Below are positions 16,800-25,621 of a DNA stretch of 64,000 nt, one piece after another; position 1 is the first letter of the stretch; each line of letters starts with the position of its first letter. Location: positions 185,372-249,371 of the forward strand of contig NZ_SLZG01000008.1 in assembly GCF_004341625.1 (NCBI RefSeq), in the 5' to 3' direction. Both the position numbers and the translations under genes were made by a program. This DNA comes from Rhizobium sp. BK376 (GTDB lineage: Bacteria > Pseudomonadota > Alphaproteobacteria > Rhizobiales > Rhizobiaceae). The notes beneath the pieces were generated by a model. The model searched no databases and had not been told where the DNA came from. It saw nothing but the letters and a program-made list of their open reading frames with translations.

Positions 16800-18170
16800 A
16801 TGGAAACCAAGGCCAACTATACGATTGTCGGTATTTTCACGCTGCTGGTCATCGCGGCAGCGTTCGGCTTCGTCTACTGGATGGCCGAATACGGCCGTGG
16901 CGGTCCCATGGCTGAGTTGGTCGTGCGAATCCCAGGCTCCGCAAACGGTTTGAGCGTCGGCTCGCCGGTGCGTTTCAATGGCATCCAGGTCGGCAGCGTA
17001 AAGAGCTTGTCGATCGACGCCGACGATCCGCGCTATTCGCTCGCCTTTACGGAAGTGCGCGCCGATGCGCCGGTTTATTCGTCTACGAAGGCCGTGCTTG
17101 AAATTCAGGGCCTCACGGGTGCCGCCTACATCGAGCTTTCCGGCGGACGCAACGGCGATGAAAACATTCTCAAGCGTTCGATCGACACGGGCAAGCGTGC
17201 CGTTCTGCTCGCGGATCAGTCGAGCGTGACGAACCTTCTCGCGACTGCCGACAAGATCCTGAACCGCGCCAACGACGCGATCGGCGAAGTCCAGTCCTTC
17301 GTGCAGGATGCGCGAGGTCCGCTGACCGATACGGTTCGAAACGCCGACAAGTTCTCGAAGGCGCTCGCGGACAATTCCGACAATATCGACAAGTTCCTCG
17401 CAAGCGTCGGCAAGCTTTCCGAGACCTTCACCAGCGTGTCGACCCGCGTCGACTCCACGCTTGATGCGGTCGAAAAGCTCGTTCGCGCCGTCGATGCCAA
17501 CAAGATCAACGATGTCGTCAACAATGCCGAGAAGATCACTGCCAATGTCGCCGATGCAACGACCGACCTGAAGGCGACGGTTGCAAGCATCAAGCAGACG
17601 GCCGACACCTACAACGAATTCGGCAAGAAGGCCCAGCAGACCCTCGATCGTGTCGATACGCTGGTTGCGCAGATCGATCCGGCGAAGGTCAAGGGTTCGG
17701 TGGACGATATCTCGCAGGCGACCAAGGATGCGCGCGTTGCCGTCGCTTCCATACGCGATATTGCCAATACCGTCGCCGGTCGCCAGAAGGACATCGATCA
17801 GACGATTCAGAATGTCTCGGAAATGTCGACCAAGCTCAATGCCGCTTCCAACCGCGTGGACGGCATCCTGGCGAAGGTGGACAGCCTGCTCGGCTCCGAC
17901 AGCACGCAATCGCTGTTTGCGGAAGCCAAGGCGACGCTGGAATCCTTCAAGAAGGTCGCCGACAATCTGAACGCCCAGATCGGACCGATTGCCGACAACC
18001 TGAAGAAATTCTCCGGTGGCGGGCTTGATAACGTTCAGTCGCTTGTCAACGATACGCGCCGGACGGTGCAGAATCTCAACGATACGATTAGCAATTTCGA
18101 CCGCAATCCACAGCGCCTTCTCTTTGGCGGGGATACGGTGAAGCAATTTGACGGCCGGGCGCGGCATTGA
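16800..18170 (+). CDS. mlaD: MlaD/MCE-domain substrate-binding protein
   Basis: A 456-residue protein anchored by one N-terminal membrane helix (about residues 8-28, IVGIFTLLVIAAAFGFVYWM). The MCE domain covers about 38-115 (VRIPGSANGLSVGSPVRFNGIQ, then LTGAAYIELSGG). The long C-terminal region, residues about 140-440, is helical and rich in Asp, Asn, Ala and Val heptad-like segments (VDTLVAQID, ISNFDRN), probably a periplasmic coiled-coil that bridges toward the outer membrane. It is much longer than E. coli MlaD and resembles the rhizobial MCE form. It starts 9 bp after mlaF. Confidence 0.9.
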   Translation: METKANYTIVGIFTLLVIAAAFGFVYWMAEYGRGGPMAELVVRIPGSANGLSVGSPVRFNGIQVGSVKSLSIDADDPRYSLAFTEVRADAPVYSSTKAVLEIQGLTGAAYIELSGGRNGDENILKRSIDTGKRAVLLADQSSVTNLLATADKILNRANDAIGEVQSFVQDARGPLTDTVRNADKFSKALADNSDNIDKFLASVGKLSETFTSVSTRVDSTLDAVEKLVRAVDANKINDVVNNAEKITANVADATTDLKATVASIKQTADTYNEFGKKAQQTLDRVDTLVAQIDPAKVKGSVDDISQATKDARVAVASIRDIANTVAGRQKDIDQTIQNVSEMSTKLNAASNRVDGILAKVDSLLGSDSTQSLFAEAKATLESFKKVADNLNAQIGPIADNLKKFSGGGLDNVQSLVNDTRRTVQNLNDTISNFDRNPQRLLFGGDTVKQFDGRARH

Positions 18171-18201
18171 TGACGGTCAGGTTTCAGAGGGTGGGCGGTA
18201 A

Positions 18202-18816
18202 ATGATCGGATATGGTTCGGTTCAGCGATGGTCTGCGGCGAAAAAAGCGGCCATTGCCCTACCGGTTATTGCGCTCCTGATTGCAGGATGCGGCACGGCA
18301 GCGAAAAACGACACGTTTGACCTGTCTGTCACCCCTGACGGCAGCGGACCTGCCGCCAAAGGCAAGCAGATCCTTATTCCGCAACCGACGGCGCTGAGTG
18401 CTCTCGACAGCAATCAGATCCTGGTGCGCGTGTCGTCCTCCGAAATCCAATACCTGTCGAGATCGCAGTGGGGCGACAAGCTTCCGCGCATGGTGCAGTC
18501 GAAGCTTGTCGAGGCTTTCGAGAATTCCCGCAAGCTTGGCGGCGTCGGCGTTCCGGGGCAGGGACTTGCGATCGATTACCAGGTGGTCACCGACATCCGA
18601 TCCTTCGAGATCGACAATGCCGGGCATACGGCGGCGACGGTCGAGATCTCGGCAAAAATCCTCAACGATCGCACCGGCACCATCAAGGCGCAGAACGTAT
18701 TCCGCAAGGCCGTGCCAGTCAGCGGGGGGACCAACAGCGATTTCGTCAAGGCTCTGAACGTTGCGTTTGAGGGCGTCGCCACCGACATCGTCGACTGGAC
18801 GCTGCATTCTATCTGA
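18202..18816 (+). CDS. ABC-type transport auxiliary lipoprotein (PqiC-like)
   Basis: A 204-residue lipoprotein. A lipobox LIAGC places the lipidated cysteine at residue 30 after a hydrophobic segment. The mature part fits the ABC-transport auxiliary family: FDLSV after the cysteine, an ILVRVSSSEIQYLSRSQWGDKLPRMVQSKLVEAFENS core and a VEISAKILNDRTG segment. It lies 31 bp after mlaD and is the last gene of the lipid transport operon, probably forming the outer-membrane end of the MCE bridge. Its stop abuts the convergent stop of the next gene inside the palindrome ATCTGATCAGAT. Confidence 0.86.
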   Translation: MIGYGSVQRWSAAKKAAIALPVIALLIAGCGTAAKNDTFDLSVTPDGSGPAAKGKQILIPQPTALSALDSNQILVRVSSSEIQYLSRSQWGDKLPRMVQSKLVEAFENSRKLGGVGVPGQGLAIDYQVVTDIRSFEIDNAGHTAATVEISAKILNDRTGTIKAQNVFRKAVPVSGGTNSDFVKALNVAFEGVATDIVDWTLHSI

Positions 18817-19215
18817 TCAGATTTCCATCAGGTTTTTCAGCGCTTCGAGATCCTTGCGAACATGGGCGGCATCCGCGGCGAATTGCTCGTCCGTCATGCC
18901 GGGCAGGCGCAGCAGCGTGAACATGACTTCACATCCGTCGCCGTTCGGCACGACCCTCAAGGCGTTGTAAACCCTGAGGCCTGACTCGATCGTAACGGTA
19001 TGATCGAGGACGCCGAACTCGTTGGGCGGCACGAAGCTTACGCGCACGGTGCCGAGCACGCCTGTCGCGATCCAGTCTTCTCCGTCAGGCTCCAATCCCG
19101 ATGCGAGGCCTGAAGCCCAAAGCGGCATATTTTCCGGTTTCGAGGCGAAATCATAGACATCGCGCCAGTCGCGATCGATGGAGATGTGGACGATCTTTGC
19201 CGACATTATAGACAT
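18817..19215 (-). CDS. SRPBCC-fold protein
   Basis: A 132-residue soluble protein of the START/SRPBCC helix-grip fold. It begins with a beta strand and DWRDVYDFASKPENMPLWASG, typical of polyketide-cyclase/dehydrase-like members, and ends with a long C-terminal helix (DAAHVRKDLEALKNLME). The ATG at 19215 follows GGAGG at a good distance. An open frame continues upstream to 19413, but that part overlaps the gnd promoter region and looks non-coding. It probably binds a small hydrophobic ligand; none can be named. Confidence 0.78.
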   Translation of the reverse strand: MSIMSAKIVHISIDRDWRDVYDFASKPENMPLWASGLASGLEPDGEDWIATGVLGTVRVSFVPPNEFGVLDHTVTIESGLRVYNALRVVPNGDGCEVMFTLLRLPGMTDEQFAADAAHVRKDLEALKNLMEI

Positions 19216-19429
19216 GTTTTTCCTCCGCCCTATCTCGTCTCTTTGCTGTTCCTGACGCACCGGCGCATGGTCGGAGCAGGTGCCATCAGCGCATGTTTTC
19301 AGACGCTTGCATGAATCTATCGCATTATTGCTCAATCCTGCAAAGCGTACGGTTTTGGCGTTTCGGGCGCTTGCCGTTTGTCCGCACCGGTGCAACAACA
19401 TGCGTCCAACCATTCACGGGAGGTTTGTC

Positions 19430-20863
19430 GTGGAAAAGGCAGAAATCGGACTGATCGGTCTCGGCGTCATGGGCTCCAACCTGGCGCTCAATATCGCCGA
19501 AAAGGGCAACAAAATAGCGGTCTTCAACCGCACGCCGGACAAAACGGATGAATTTTACGAGAGTGCCGGTGACCTGAAAAAGCAGGTTATTCCCTGCAAG
19601 ACGATCGAGGAGTTCGTCGAGGCGATCCGCCCGCCGCGGCCTATCATCATCATGATCAAGGCCGGTGATGCGGTTGATCAGCAGATGGAGCTTCTACGGC
19701 CGCATCTGTCCAAGGGCGACATCATGATCGACGCCGGCAATGCGAATTTCCGCGACACGCAGGCCCGCTTCGACCGTCTCAAGGATACCGATCTGACGTT
19801 CATCGGTATGGGCGTATCCGGCGGCGAAGAGGGTGCGCGCCATGGTCCCTCGATCATGGTCGGCGGCACCGAAGACTCCTGGAAGCGCGTCGAGAAGGTG
19901 CTGACCTCGATCGCTGCCAAATACGACAACGCCCCTTGCGTTGCGTGGCTCGGCAACGACGGCGCCGGCCACTTCGTAAAGACCATTCACAACGGCATCG
20001 AATATGCCGACATGCAGATGATTGCCGAAATCTACGGCATCCTGCGTGATGGCCTGAAGCTCGACGCTGCCGAGATCAGCGAGATCTTCGGCAAGTGGAA
20101 CAAGGGTCGCCTCAATTCCTATCTGATCGAGATTACCGAGAAGGTTCTGTCGGCCAAGGATCCGAGCACCGGCAGCGCCATGCCCGACGTCATTCTCGAC
20201 AAAGCTGGCCAGAAGGGCACCGGCAAGTGGTCCGTCATCGAGGCGCAGAACCTTGGCGTTGCCGCCACTGCGATCGAAGCTGCCGTTGCGGCACGCATCC
20301 TGTCTTCGCAGAAGGACGAACGCGTTGCCGCGGAAAAGCTTTTCGGCCTGCCGGCCCTTGCTGCCGGAAACGTCGACAAGAAGACGCTGATCGACGATCT
20401 GGAAAATGCGCTGCTCGCTGCAAAGATCGGCGCCTATGCGCAGGGCTTTGCCGTCATGTCGGCAGCCTCGAAGGAGTTCAACTGGTCGCTGCCAATGCCG
20501 ACAATCGCCAAGATCTGGCGTGCCGGCTGCATCATCCGTTCGCAGTTCCTCGACGAGATCACCTCCGCATTCACCAAGGATCCCGATGTTGCCAACCTCA
20601 TCGTGACACCGGCCTTCTCTAAGCTCGTCAACGAAACGGACGGCGCTCTGCGTCGCGTGGTTTCCTATGCAGCTCTGTCGGGCCTTCCGGTTCCGGCACT
20701 GGCTTCGGCACTCGGCTATTTCGACAGCTACCGCCGCAGCCGCGGCACGGCTAACCTGATCCAGGCACAACGTGACTTCTTTGGCGCGCACGGTTTCGAC
20801 CGCGTCGACGGCAAGGATATTCATCATGGCCCGTGGGGCAGTGGCGCAAGCGCTGCTCACTGA
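19430..20863 (+). CDS. gnd: 6-phosphogluconate dehydrogenase
   Basis: A 477-residue enzyme converting 6-phosphogluconate to ribulose 5-phosphate with NADP+ in the oxidative pentose phosphate pathway. Seen are the Rossmann motif IGLIGLGVMGSNLALNIAEKG at the N-terminus, the MGVSGGEEGARHGPS substrate loop near residue 127, the catalytic lysine/histidine region AGHFVKTIHNGIEYADMQ near 180 and the C-terminal RDFFGAHGFDR. The GTG at 19430 sits 6 bp after GGGAGGT and gives the family's usual N-terminus; the frame extends upstream to 19280. A good terminator follows 21 bp after the stop. Confidence 0.95.
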   Translation: MEKAEIGLIGLGVMGSNLALNIAEKGNKIAVFNRTPDKTDEFYESAGDLKKQVIPCKTIEEFVEAIRPPRPIIIMIKAGDAVDQQMELLRPHLSKGDIMIDAGNANFRDTQARFDRLKDTDLTFIGMGVSGGEEGARHGPSIMVGGTEDSWKRVEKVLTSIAAKYDNAPCVAWLGNDGAGHFVKTIHNGIEYADMQMIAEIYGILRDGLKLDAAEISEIFGKWNKGRLNSYLIEITEKVLSAKDPSTGSAMPDVILDKAGQKGTGKWSVIEAQNLGVAATAIEAAVAARILSSQKDERVAAEKLFGLPALAAGNVDKKTLIDDLENALLAAKIGAYAQGFAVMSAASKEFNWSLPMPTIAKIWRAGCIIRSQFLDEITSAFTKDPDVANLIVTPAFSKLVNETDGALRRVVSYAALSGLPVPALASALGYFDSYRRSRGTANLIQAQRDFFGAHGFDRVDGKDIHHGPWGSGASAAH

Positions 20864-20884
20864 GGTTGGACGTTTGAATAGAGA

Positions 20885-20914
20885 GGCCCGCTGAGCGATC
20901 GGCGGGCCTTTTTT
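20885..20914 (+). terminator. Intrinsic terminator of gnd
   Basis: A GC stem (GGCCCGC / GCGGGCC) with a short loop is followed directly by TTTTTT at 20909-20914. This is a classical rho-independent terminator. Confidence 0.9.
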
Positions 20915-21004
20915 GTTGGATTGCAGGGCTTGCCTTTGGCAGTCGCCGCCATCTCCGTCGTCATCCGTAAGGCCAGCCTCAGTTGACCGCGACCGTATCT
21001 CCAG

Positions 21005-22039
21005 TCACCGCTGTGGCCATTCCGGCAGGCTGATGCTCTGAAGCTCCTGCGGCTCGGCGCCGTCGATGCGCGCCATCACCGCCTTGGCAAGCTCCCGGCC
21101 GGCATGGCGGACGTCCTCGTAAACGGTGATGATTTCCGGGCGGATCCAGTTGAGGACATGGGTCGACTGCTTCGCGACCATATCGACATCGTGGCCGAGG
21201 CGCATGCCAGCGGCCTCGATCCCGGCATTGACGGCGATTGCAGCACTTCCGGCGGAAGAAACGATCCCGTCGGGGGCGTTTGGCGAGCGCATCATCGCTT
21301 CGACGGCATCCCTGATATCAGGAAGCGGCGTATCGATGGTGACGCGCAAGGGCACTTCCTCCGCGCCATATTCGTGCAAACCGGTCTGGAAGCCGATGCG
21401 CGTATGGGAATGGAAGGACAGTTTTCCGGGCGGCTGCAGCAGGGCGATGCGTCTCCGGCCCTTGGCCACAAGTGCGCCGACGGCCTGATGCGCGAAGGCT
21501 TCGTTGTCGAAATCGTGGTAGGGATGGACGAGTTCCGTGTCCGTCCGGCCATGGGTGGCGAAGGGCATGTTGCGCTCGGTCATCAGCCGTACCCTGGGAT
21601 CGTCCGGTTCGATACGGGTGATGATGACGCCATCGGCTGAGCCTGTGTCGAGGATGTAGCGTACCGGAACCAGGGGATCCTTACTGTGAGAATGCGGCGT
21701 CACCACGAGGTGATATTGCGTATCCGCCAAGGCCTCCGAGATGCCGAAAACCATCTGGCTGGTGAAGCCCATGATTTCCTCGTCGACGCTGAGAATAAGG
21801 GCGATAACGTTCGTCTTGCCGGTGCGCAGGCGCACGCCGGCGCGGTTCGGCTGGTAACCGAGCTGGCGGGCGACCATCCGGACCCGCTCTTTCGTTTCAG
21901 CACCGATGTCGGGCGCATCCTTGAGGGCGCGAGATATCGTGGTCACGCCAAGCCCGGTCATGAAAGCAATCGTCTTTAGCGTCGGCCGCTCCGGCGCTTC
22001 GGAAGAAGCCTTCCCCCCTGAATTTCGCTTGTCTTCCAT
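21005..22039 (-). CDS. LacI-family transcriptional regulator
   Basis: A 344-residue repressor-type regulator. Residues about 20-75 are the LacI helix-turn-helix plus hinge helix (TLKTIAFMTGLGVTTISRALKD, then RVRMVARQLGYQPN). The rest is a periplasmic-binding-protein-like sugar-sensing domain (ALILSVDEE, GVIITRIEPDD, GRRRIALLQPP). It is divergent from the sugar ABC transporter across a 449-bp gap holding two copies of a LacI-like operator, one about 100 bp before this gene and one just before the transporter. It therefore probably controls the transporter and mannoside/xyloside genes and itself. Confidence 0.9.
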   Translation of the reverse strand: MEDKRNSGGKASSEAPERPTLKTIAFMTGLGVTTISRALKDAPDIGAETKERVRMVARQLGYQPNRAGVRLRTGKTNVIALILSVDEEIMGFTSQMVFGISEALADTQYHLVVTPHSHSKDPLVPVRYILDTGSADGVIITRIEPDDPRVRLMTERNMPFATHGRTDTELVHPYHDFDNEAFAHQAVGALVAKGRRRIALLQPPGKLSFHSHTRIGFQTGLHEYGAEEVPLRVTIDTPLPDIRDAVEAMMRSPNAPDGIVSSAGSAAIAVNAGIEAAGMRLGHDVDMVAKQSTHVLNWIRPEIITVYEDVRHAGRELAKAVMARIDGAEPQELQSISLPEWPQR

Positions 22040-22137
22040 AACGCTTAACGCCGTCCTCCGCGATCTCTCGGCTTATAACGCCCGCCGCATTGCTGCAAGC
22101 ACCACGGGATGAGGCATTCCTTCCCATAGAACAAAAA

Positions 22138-22151
22138 CTGTAACGATACAG
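22138..22151. promoter_or_regulatory. LacI-type operator, copy 1
   Basis: CTGTAACGATACAG has perfect CTGTA/TACAG arms around a central CG and matches its own reverse complement at 12 of 14 positions, the classic LacI/GalR-family shape. It lies 99 bp upstream of the lacI-type start. Confidence 0.6.
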
Positions 22152-22458
22152 GTCAAATGTCGAGTTTTTTTTGAAGCCTTGAGCGGGAGCATTACCCAAA
22201 GGTTGAACGACTGAGATTTGAGAGGGTTTTTTGCGCCTGCGAAATAATATTAGATATGCGATATAAATGTTATTTCAGATAAATGATTTAAATCAACTGT
22301 TTTCTCGCGTTTTGCGGGCGCGAACCTAGCGAGCGCTCGAGAATACGTATCGTTTTGAATGTCGGGCGCGGTTGCAGCCAGTGGTAGTGAATGCGCCGAT
22401 ACAAGAAAATTTTACGAGTACGGTGTTGCGTCCTGAAATCGATTCCTCTACGTTTTTG

Positions 22459-22472
22459 CTGCAACGTTTCAG
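22459..22472. promoter_or_regulatory. LacI-type operator, copy 2
   Basis: CTGCAACGTTTCAG is palindromic at 12 of 14 positions with a central CG and agrees with copy 1 at 11 of 14. It ends 16 bp before the ATG of the binding-protein gene, just before its GGGAGGAG ribosome site, where a bound repressor could block transcription. Confidence 0.6.
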
Positions 22473-22488
22473 TGAGGGAGGAGAGCTC

Positions 22489-23727
22489 ATGTTTATTCGT
22501 TTGATGGCCGCTGCTCTGGCCGCTTCTGTGGCCATCCCGGCCGTTTCCGCCAATGCCACAGACCTCGAAGTCACCCATTGGTGGACATCCGGCGGCGAAG
22601 CTGCGGCGGTCAAGGTTCTGGCCGACAATTACAACGCGCTCGGCGACAACAAGTGGGTCGATGGCGCCATTGCAGGCGCCGGTTCCACCGCGACGCCGCT
22701 GATCGTCAGCCGCATCCTCGGCGGCAACCCGATGGGCGCCACGCAGCTCAACACGGGCCGTGACGCCGAGGAGCTGGTCAAGGCCGGCCTGATGACCGAT
22801 CTGACCGAGCTTGCCGAAAAGGAACACTGGAAGGACATCATCCGTCCGGCCAAGCTGCTCGATGCCTGCACCTATCAGGGTCACGTCTATTGCGTTCCGA
22901 TCAACATCCACTCCTGGCAGTGGATGTGGGTCAACCGCCACGTCTTTGAAGACAACGGCCTGAAAGTTCCGACCAACTGGGACGAATTCGCAGCAGAAGC
23001 GCCGCAGCTGAAGGCGAAGGGCATCGTGCCGCTCGCAACCGGCGCTCCGTGGCAGGTCGAAGGCATCCGCAGCGTCATGCAGGTCGGCATCGGCGGCAAG
23101 GATCTCTACATGGCGATCAACGACAAGAAGAGCGCCGACGCCGTGAAGAGCGACGATAACAAGAAGGTCTGGACTGCCTTCAGCCAGGCCCGCGACATGG
23201 TCGATGATGGCTATACCGGCCGCGACTGGAACGTCGCCACCAACATGGTCATAACCGGAAAGGCTGCCGGCCAGATCATGGGCGACTGGGCGCAGGGCGA
23301 ATTCGGCGTTGCCAAGCAGGTTGCCGGCAAGGACTATGATTGCCTTCCGGGCCTCGGTTATCACGGCCTGCTCGATACGGGCGGCGACTCCTTCTACTTC
23401 CCGAAGAACAGCAATCCCGACATTACCAAGGCACAGCTCGAGCTTGCCAGCATGCTTCTTTCCAAGGAGACGCAGGTCAAGTTCAATCTCGCCAAGGGCT
23501 CGCTGCCCGTGCGCGGCGATGTCGATCTGTCGGCCGCCAATGCCTGCATGAAGAAGGGCCTCGAAATCCTGAAGACGCCGGAAAACGTCCTGCCAGGCAC
23601 GACGCAGATGCTGACGCCGGACACGATCGGTCAGCTTCAGGACCTGGCTATTCAGTTCTTCAGCTCGAAGATGTCGATTGACGATGCGATCGCCAAGCAG
23701 GCCGATATCATCTCGCAGGCGCAGTAA
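22489..23727 (+). CDS. Sugar ABC transporter substrate-binding protein (family 1)
   Basis: A 412-residue periplasmic binding protein. The signal peptide MFIRLMAAALAASVAIPAVSANA is cut after about residue 23. The mature start DLEVTHWWTSGGEAAAVKVLADNYN and later YCVPINIHSWQWMWVN and MGDWAQGEF are typical of the MalE-like family, closest in style to glucose/mannose binding proteins. The ATG at 22489 has a strong GGGAGGAGAG site; the open frame extends upstream to 22372 but is not needed. It heads the sugar operon and is followed by a GC hairpin that may stabilise its mRNA. Confidence 0.92.
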   Translation: MFIRLMAAALAASVAIPAVSANATDLEVTHWWTSGGEAAAVKVLADNYNALGDNKWVDGAIAGAGSTATPLIVSRILGGNPMGATQLNTGRDAEELVKAGLMTDLTELAEKEHWKDIIRPAKLLDACTYQGHVYCVPINIHSWQWMWVNRHVFEDNGLKVPTNWDEFAAEAPQLKAKGIVPLATGAPWQVEGIRSVMQVGIGGKDLYMAINDKKSADAVKSDDNKKVWTAFSQARDMVDDGYTGRDWNVATNMVITGKAAGQIMGDWAQGEFGVAKQVAGKDYDCLPGLGYHGLLDTGGDSFYFPKNSNPDITKAQLELASMLLSKETQVKFNLAKGSLPVRGDVDLSAANACMKKGLEILKTPENVLPGTTQMLTPDTIGQLQDLAIQFFSSKMSIDDAIAKQADIISQAQ

Positions 23728-23767
23728 GGCCTGAAACCATCTCGCTATCAGAGACGGCTTTGCCGGG

Positions 23768-23787
23768 CCGGCGGGGGTTCCCGCCGG
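23768..23787 (+). promoter_or_regulatory. Intercistronic hairpin between binding protein and permease
   Basis: An 8-bp perfect GC stem (CCGGCGGG / CCCGCCGG) with a 4-nt loop and no U-tract lies in the 87-bp gap. Such hairpins commonly protect the upstream binding-protein mRNA and lower expression of the permease genes. Confidence 0.6.
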
Positions 23788-23814
23788 TCGCGGTAGGGTC
23801 GGCAGAGGAGGTCC

Positions 23815-24708
23815 ATGATGGCTCATGCGCGTCGCCCCTTCGGTCTTTTCCGAAATCTCAATGCCAAGATCGCCGCCATCCCGATGATGCTGACCGTCAT
23901 CGTCGTGTTCGTCGGCTGCACTGTCTGGACGGTGATCTATTCCTTCACCGACTCCAAGCTTTTGCCGAGCCAGAACTTCATCGGCCTTGCGCAATATCAG
24001 CGTCTGTTCACCACCGACCGCTGGAATGCCTCGATCACCAATCTGGCGGTCTATGGCGTACTCAGCCTGATCTTCGCCTTCGTCGTCGGCTTCATCCTTG
24101 CCGTGCTGATGGACCAGAAGATCCGTTTCGAGAATACGTTCCGGACGATCTTCCTTTATCCCTTCGCGCTGTCCTTCATCGTGACCGGTATCATCTGGCA
24201 GTGGATCCTCGATCCGGGCCTCGGGCTTCCGAAGGTGCTTCAAGATTGGGGTCTTCCGGGCGGTGGCGTCTCGCTGCTCGGTAACCAGAATACCGTGCTG
24301 ATCGCGCTCGTTATCGCCGGCCTCTGGCAGGGAACCGGCCTCGTGATGGTGCTGATGCTGGCGGGTTTGCGCGGCATCGACGGCGAGATCTGGAAGGCGG
24401 CGAGGGTGGACGGCATCCCGGCCTGGAAGACCTATCTCTTCGTCGTCATTCCGATGATGCGCGGCGTCTTCGTCACTACGCTCGTCATCGTAGCCTCGGG
24501 CATCGTGCGCGTCTACGACCTCGTCGTCGCGATGACCCATGGCGGTCCTGGCTTCGCATCCGAAATGCCGGCAAAATATGTCTACGACTTCATGTTCCAG
24601 CGATCCAATCTCGGCCAGGCGCTTGCCGCCTCGACCGTCATGCTGGTGACCGTGTTCATCTTCCTGGTGCCGTGGGCTCTCGTCGAGTTCCGCCAGAAGC
24701 GCAGCTAA
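23815..24708 (+). CDS. Sugar ABC transporter permease (MalF type)
   Basis: A 297-residue inner-membrane permease with about six membrane segments, the first at about 22-44. The EAA loop that docks to the ATPase reads EIWKAARVDGIPAWKTYLFVVIPMM near residues 193-217. It pairs with the following permease. ATGs at 23815 and 23818 are both possible; the second has the better spacing from AGGAGG. It belongs to the operon beginning at 22489. Confidence 0.92.
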   Translation: MMAHARRPFGLFRNLNAKIAAIPMMLTVIVVFVGCTVWTVIYSFTDSKLLPSQNFIGLAQYQRLFTTDRWNASITNLAVYGVLSLIFAFVVGFILAVLMDQKIRFENTFRTIFLYPFALSFIVTGIIWQWILDPGLGLPKVLQDWGLPGGGVSLLGNQNTVLIALVIAGLWQGTGLVMVLMLAGLRGIDGEIWKAARVDGIPAWKTYLFVVIPMMRGVFVTTLVIVASGIVRVYDLVVAMTHGGPGFASEMPAKYVYDFMFQRSNLGQALAASTVMLVTVFIFLVPWALVEFRQKRS

Positions 24709-24721
24709 GGGAGACCCTGGA

Positions 24722-25618
24722 ATGGCTCTTGCCGCAACGATCGAACCTTCAGGCGCCAAGCCGCGGCGCCGTTTCGCGCCTTCGACCATCATGCTCTATG
24801 GCATTCTCGGTCTGGCCGCGATCTACTATCTCATTCCGCTCTACGTGATGGTCGTCACATCGCTGAAGGGAATGCCTGAAGTCCGCATGGGCAACATCTT
24901 CTCGCCGCCGATGGAAATCACCTTCGAGCCCTGGGTGAAGGCCTGGAGCGAGGCCTGCACCGGGCTCTACTGCCACGGCATCCAGGTCGGCTTCTGGAAT
25001 TCGGTGAAGATCCTCGTGCCGAGCGTGATCATCTCGATCGCCATTGCATCCGTGAACGGCTATGCGCTCGCCAACTGGCGTTTCAAGGGATCCGAGACCT
25101 TCTTCATCGTCCTGCTGTTCGGCGCCTTCATTCCCTATCAGGTCATGCTCTATCCGCTGGTGCTGGTCGTGCGTTCGCTCGGGCTGTTCTCGACGCTCGG
25201 CGGGGTCGTGCTGGTGCACACCATCTTCGGCATGCCGATTAACACGCTGCTGTTCCGCAATTATTTCGCCTCGTTGCCGCCGGAGCTTTTCAAGGCCGCG
25301 CGTGTTGACGGGGCGGGGTTCTGGCAGATCTTCCTGCGCATCATGCTGCCGATGTCGCTGCCGATCTTCGTCGTCGGCATGATCATCCAGATCACCGGTA
25401 TCTGGAACGATTTCCTGTTCGGTGTCATCTTTGCCGGCACGCAGAACTATCCGATGACCGTGCAACTGAACAATGTCGTCAACGCCGTGCAGGGCGTGAA
25501 GGAATACAATGTCAACATGGCCGCCACGCTTCTGACCGGCGCGGTGCCGCTTATCGTCTACTTCGTCTCCGGACGCATGTTCGTCCGTGGCATCGCCGCC
25601 GGCGCAGTGAAGGGTTGA
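24722..25618 (+). CDS. Sugar ABC transporter permease (MalG type)
   Basis: A 298-residue inner-membrane permease with about six membrane segments and the EAA motif ELFKAARVDGAGFWQIFLRIMLP near residues 190-212. The segment ending in a glycine-rich ALLTGAVPLIVYF and FVRGIAAGAVKG is typical of MalG-type carbohydrate permeases. It starts 13 bp after the first permease and ends 3 bp before the ATPase, so translation is probably coupled. Confidence 0.92.
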   Translation: MALAATIEPSGAKPRRRFAPSTIMLYGILGLAAIYYLIPLYVMVVTSLKGMPEVRMGNIFSPPMEITFEPWVKAWSEACTGLYCHGIQVGFWNSVKILVPSVIISIAIASVNGYALANWRFKGSETFFIVLLFGAFIPYQVMLYPLVLVVRSLGLFSTLGGVVLVHTIFGMPINTLLFRNYFASLPPELFKAARVDGAGFWQIFLRIMLPMSLPIFVVGMIIQITGIWNDFLFGVIFAGTQNYPMTVQLNNVVNAVQGVKEYNVNMAATLLTGAVPLIVYFVSGRMFVRGIAAGAVKG

Positions 25619-25621
25619 TCC

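Larger units (their letters stand above)
22040..22488. other. 449-bp divergent regulatory region
   Basis: No gene is supported here. The middle (about 22240-22310) is strikingly AT-rich for this genome, suggesting promoters for the divergent regulator and transporter. It contains the two operator-like palindromes listed separately, a perfect 8-bp palindrome ATACGTAT at 22343-22350 overlapping a partial operator match (TATCGTT), and GAGCGCTC at 22331-22338. Confidence 0.6.

Noticed and set aside
16533..18167. A 544-codon minus-strand frame
   Set aside because: Antisense to the MCE-protein gene; no start signal or recognisable domain.
19216..19413. Upstream extension of the SRPBCC gene
   Set aside because: The extra 66 codons overlap the gnd leader and lack a ribosome site; GGAGG before 19215 fixes a shorter start.
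22288..24792. An 834-codon minus-strand frame
   Set aside because: Antisense to the binding-protein and permease genes, which have clear motifs, ribosome sites and operon spacing.
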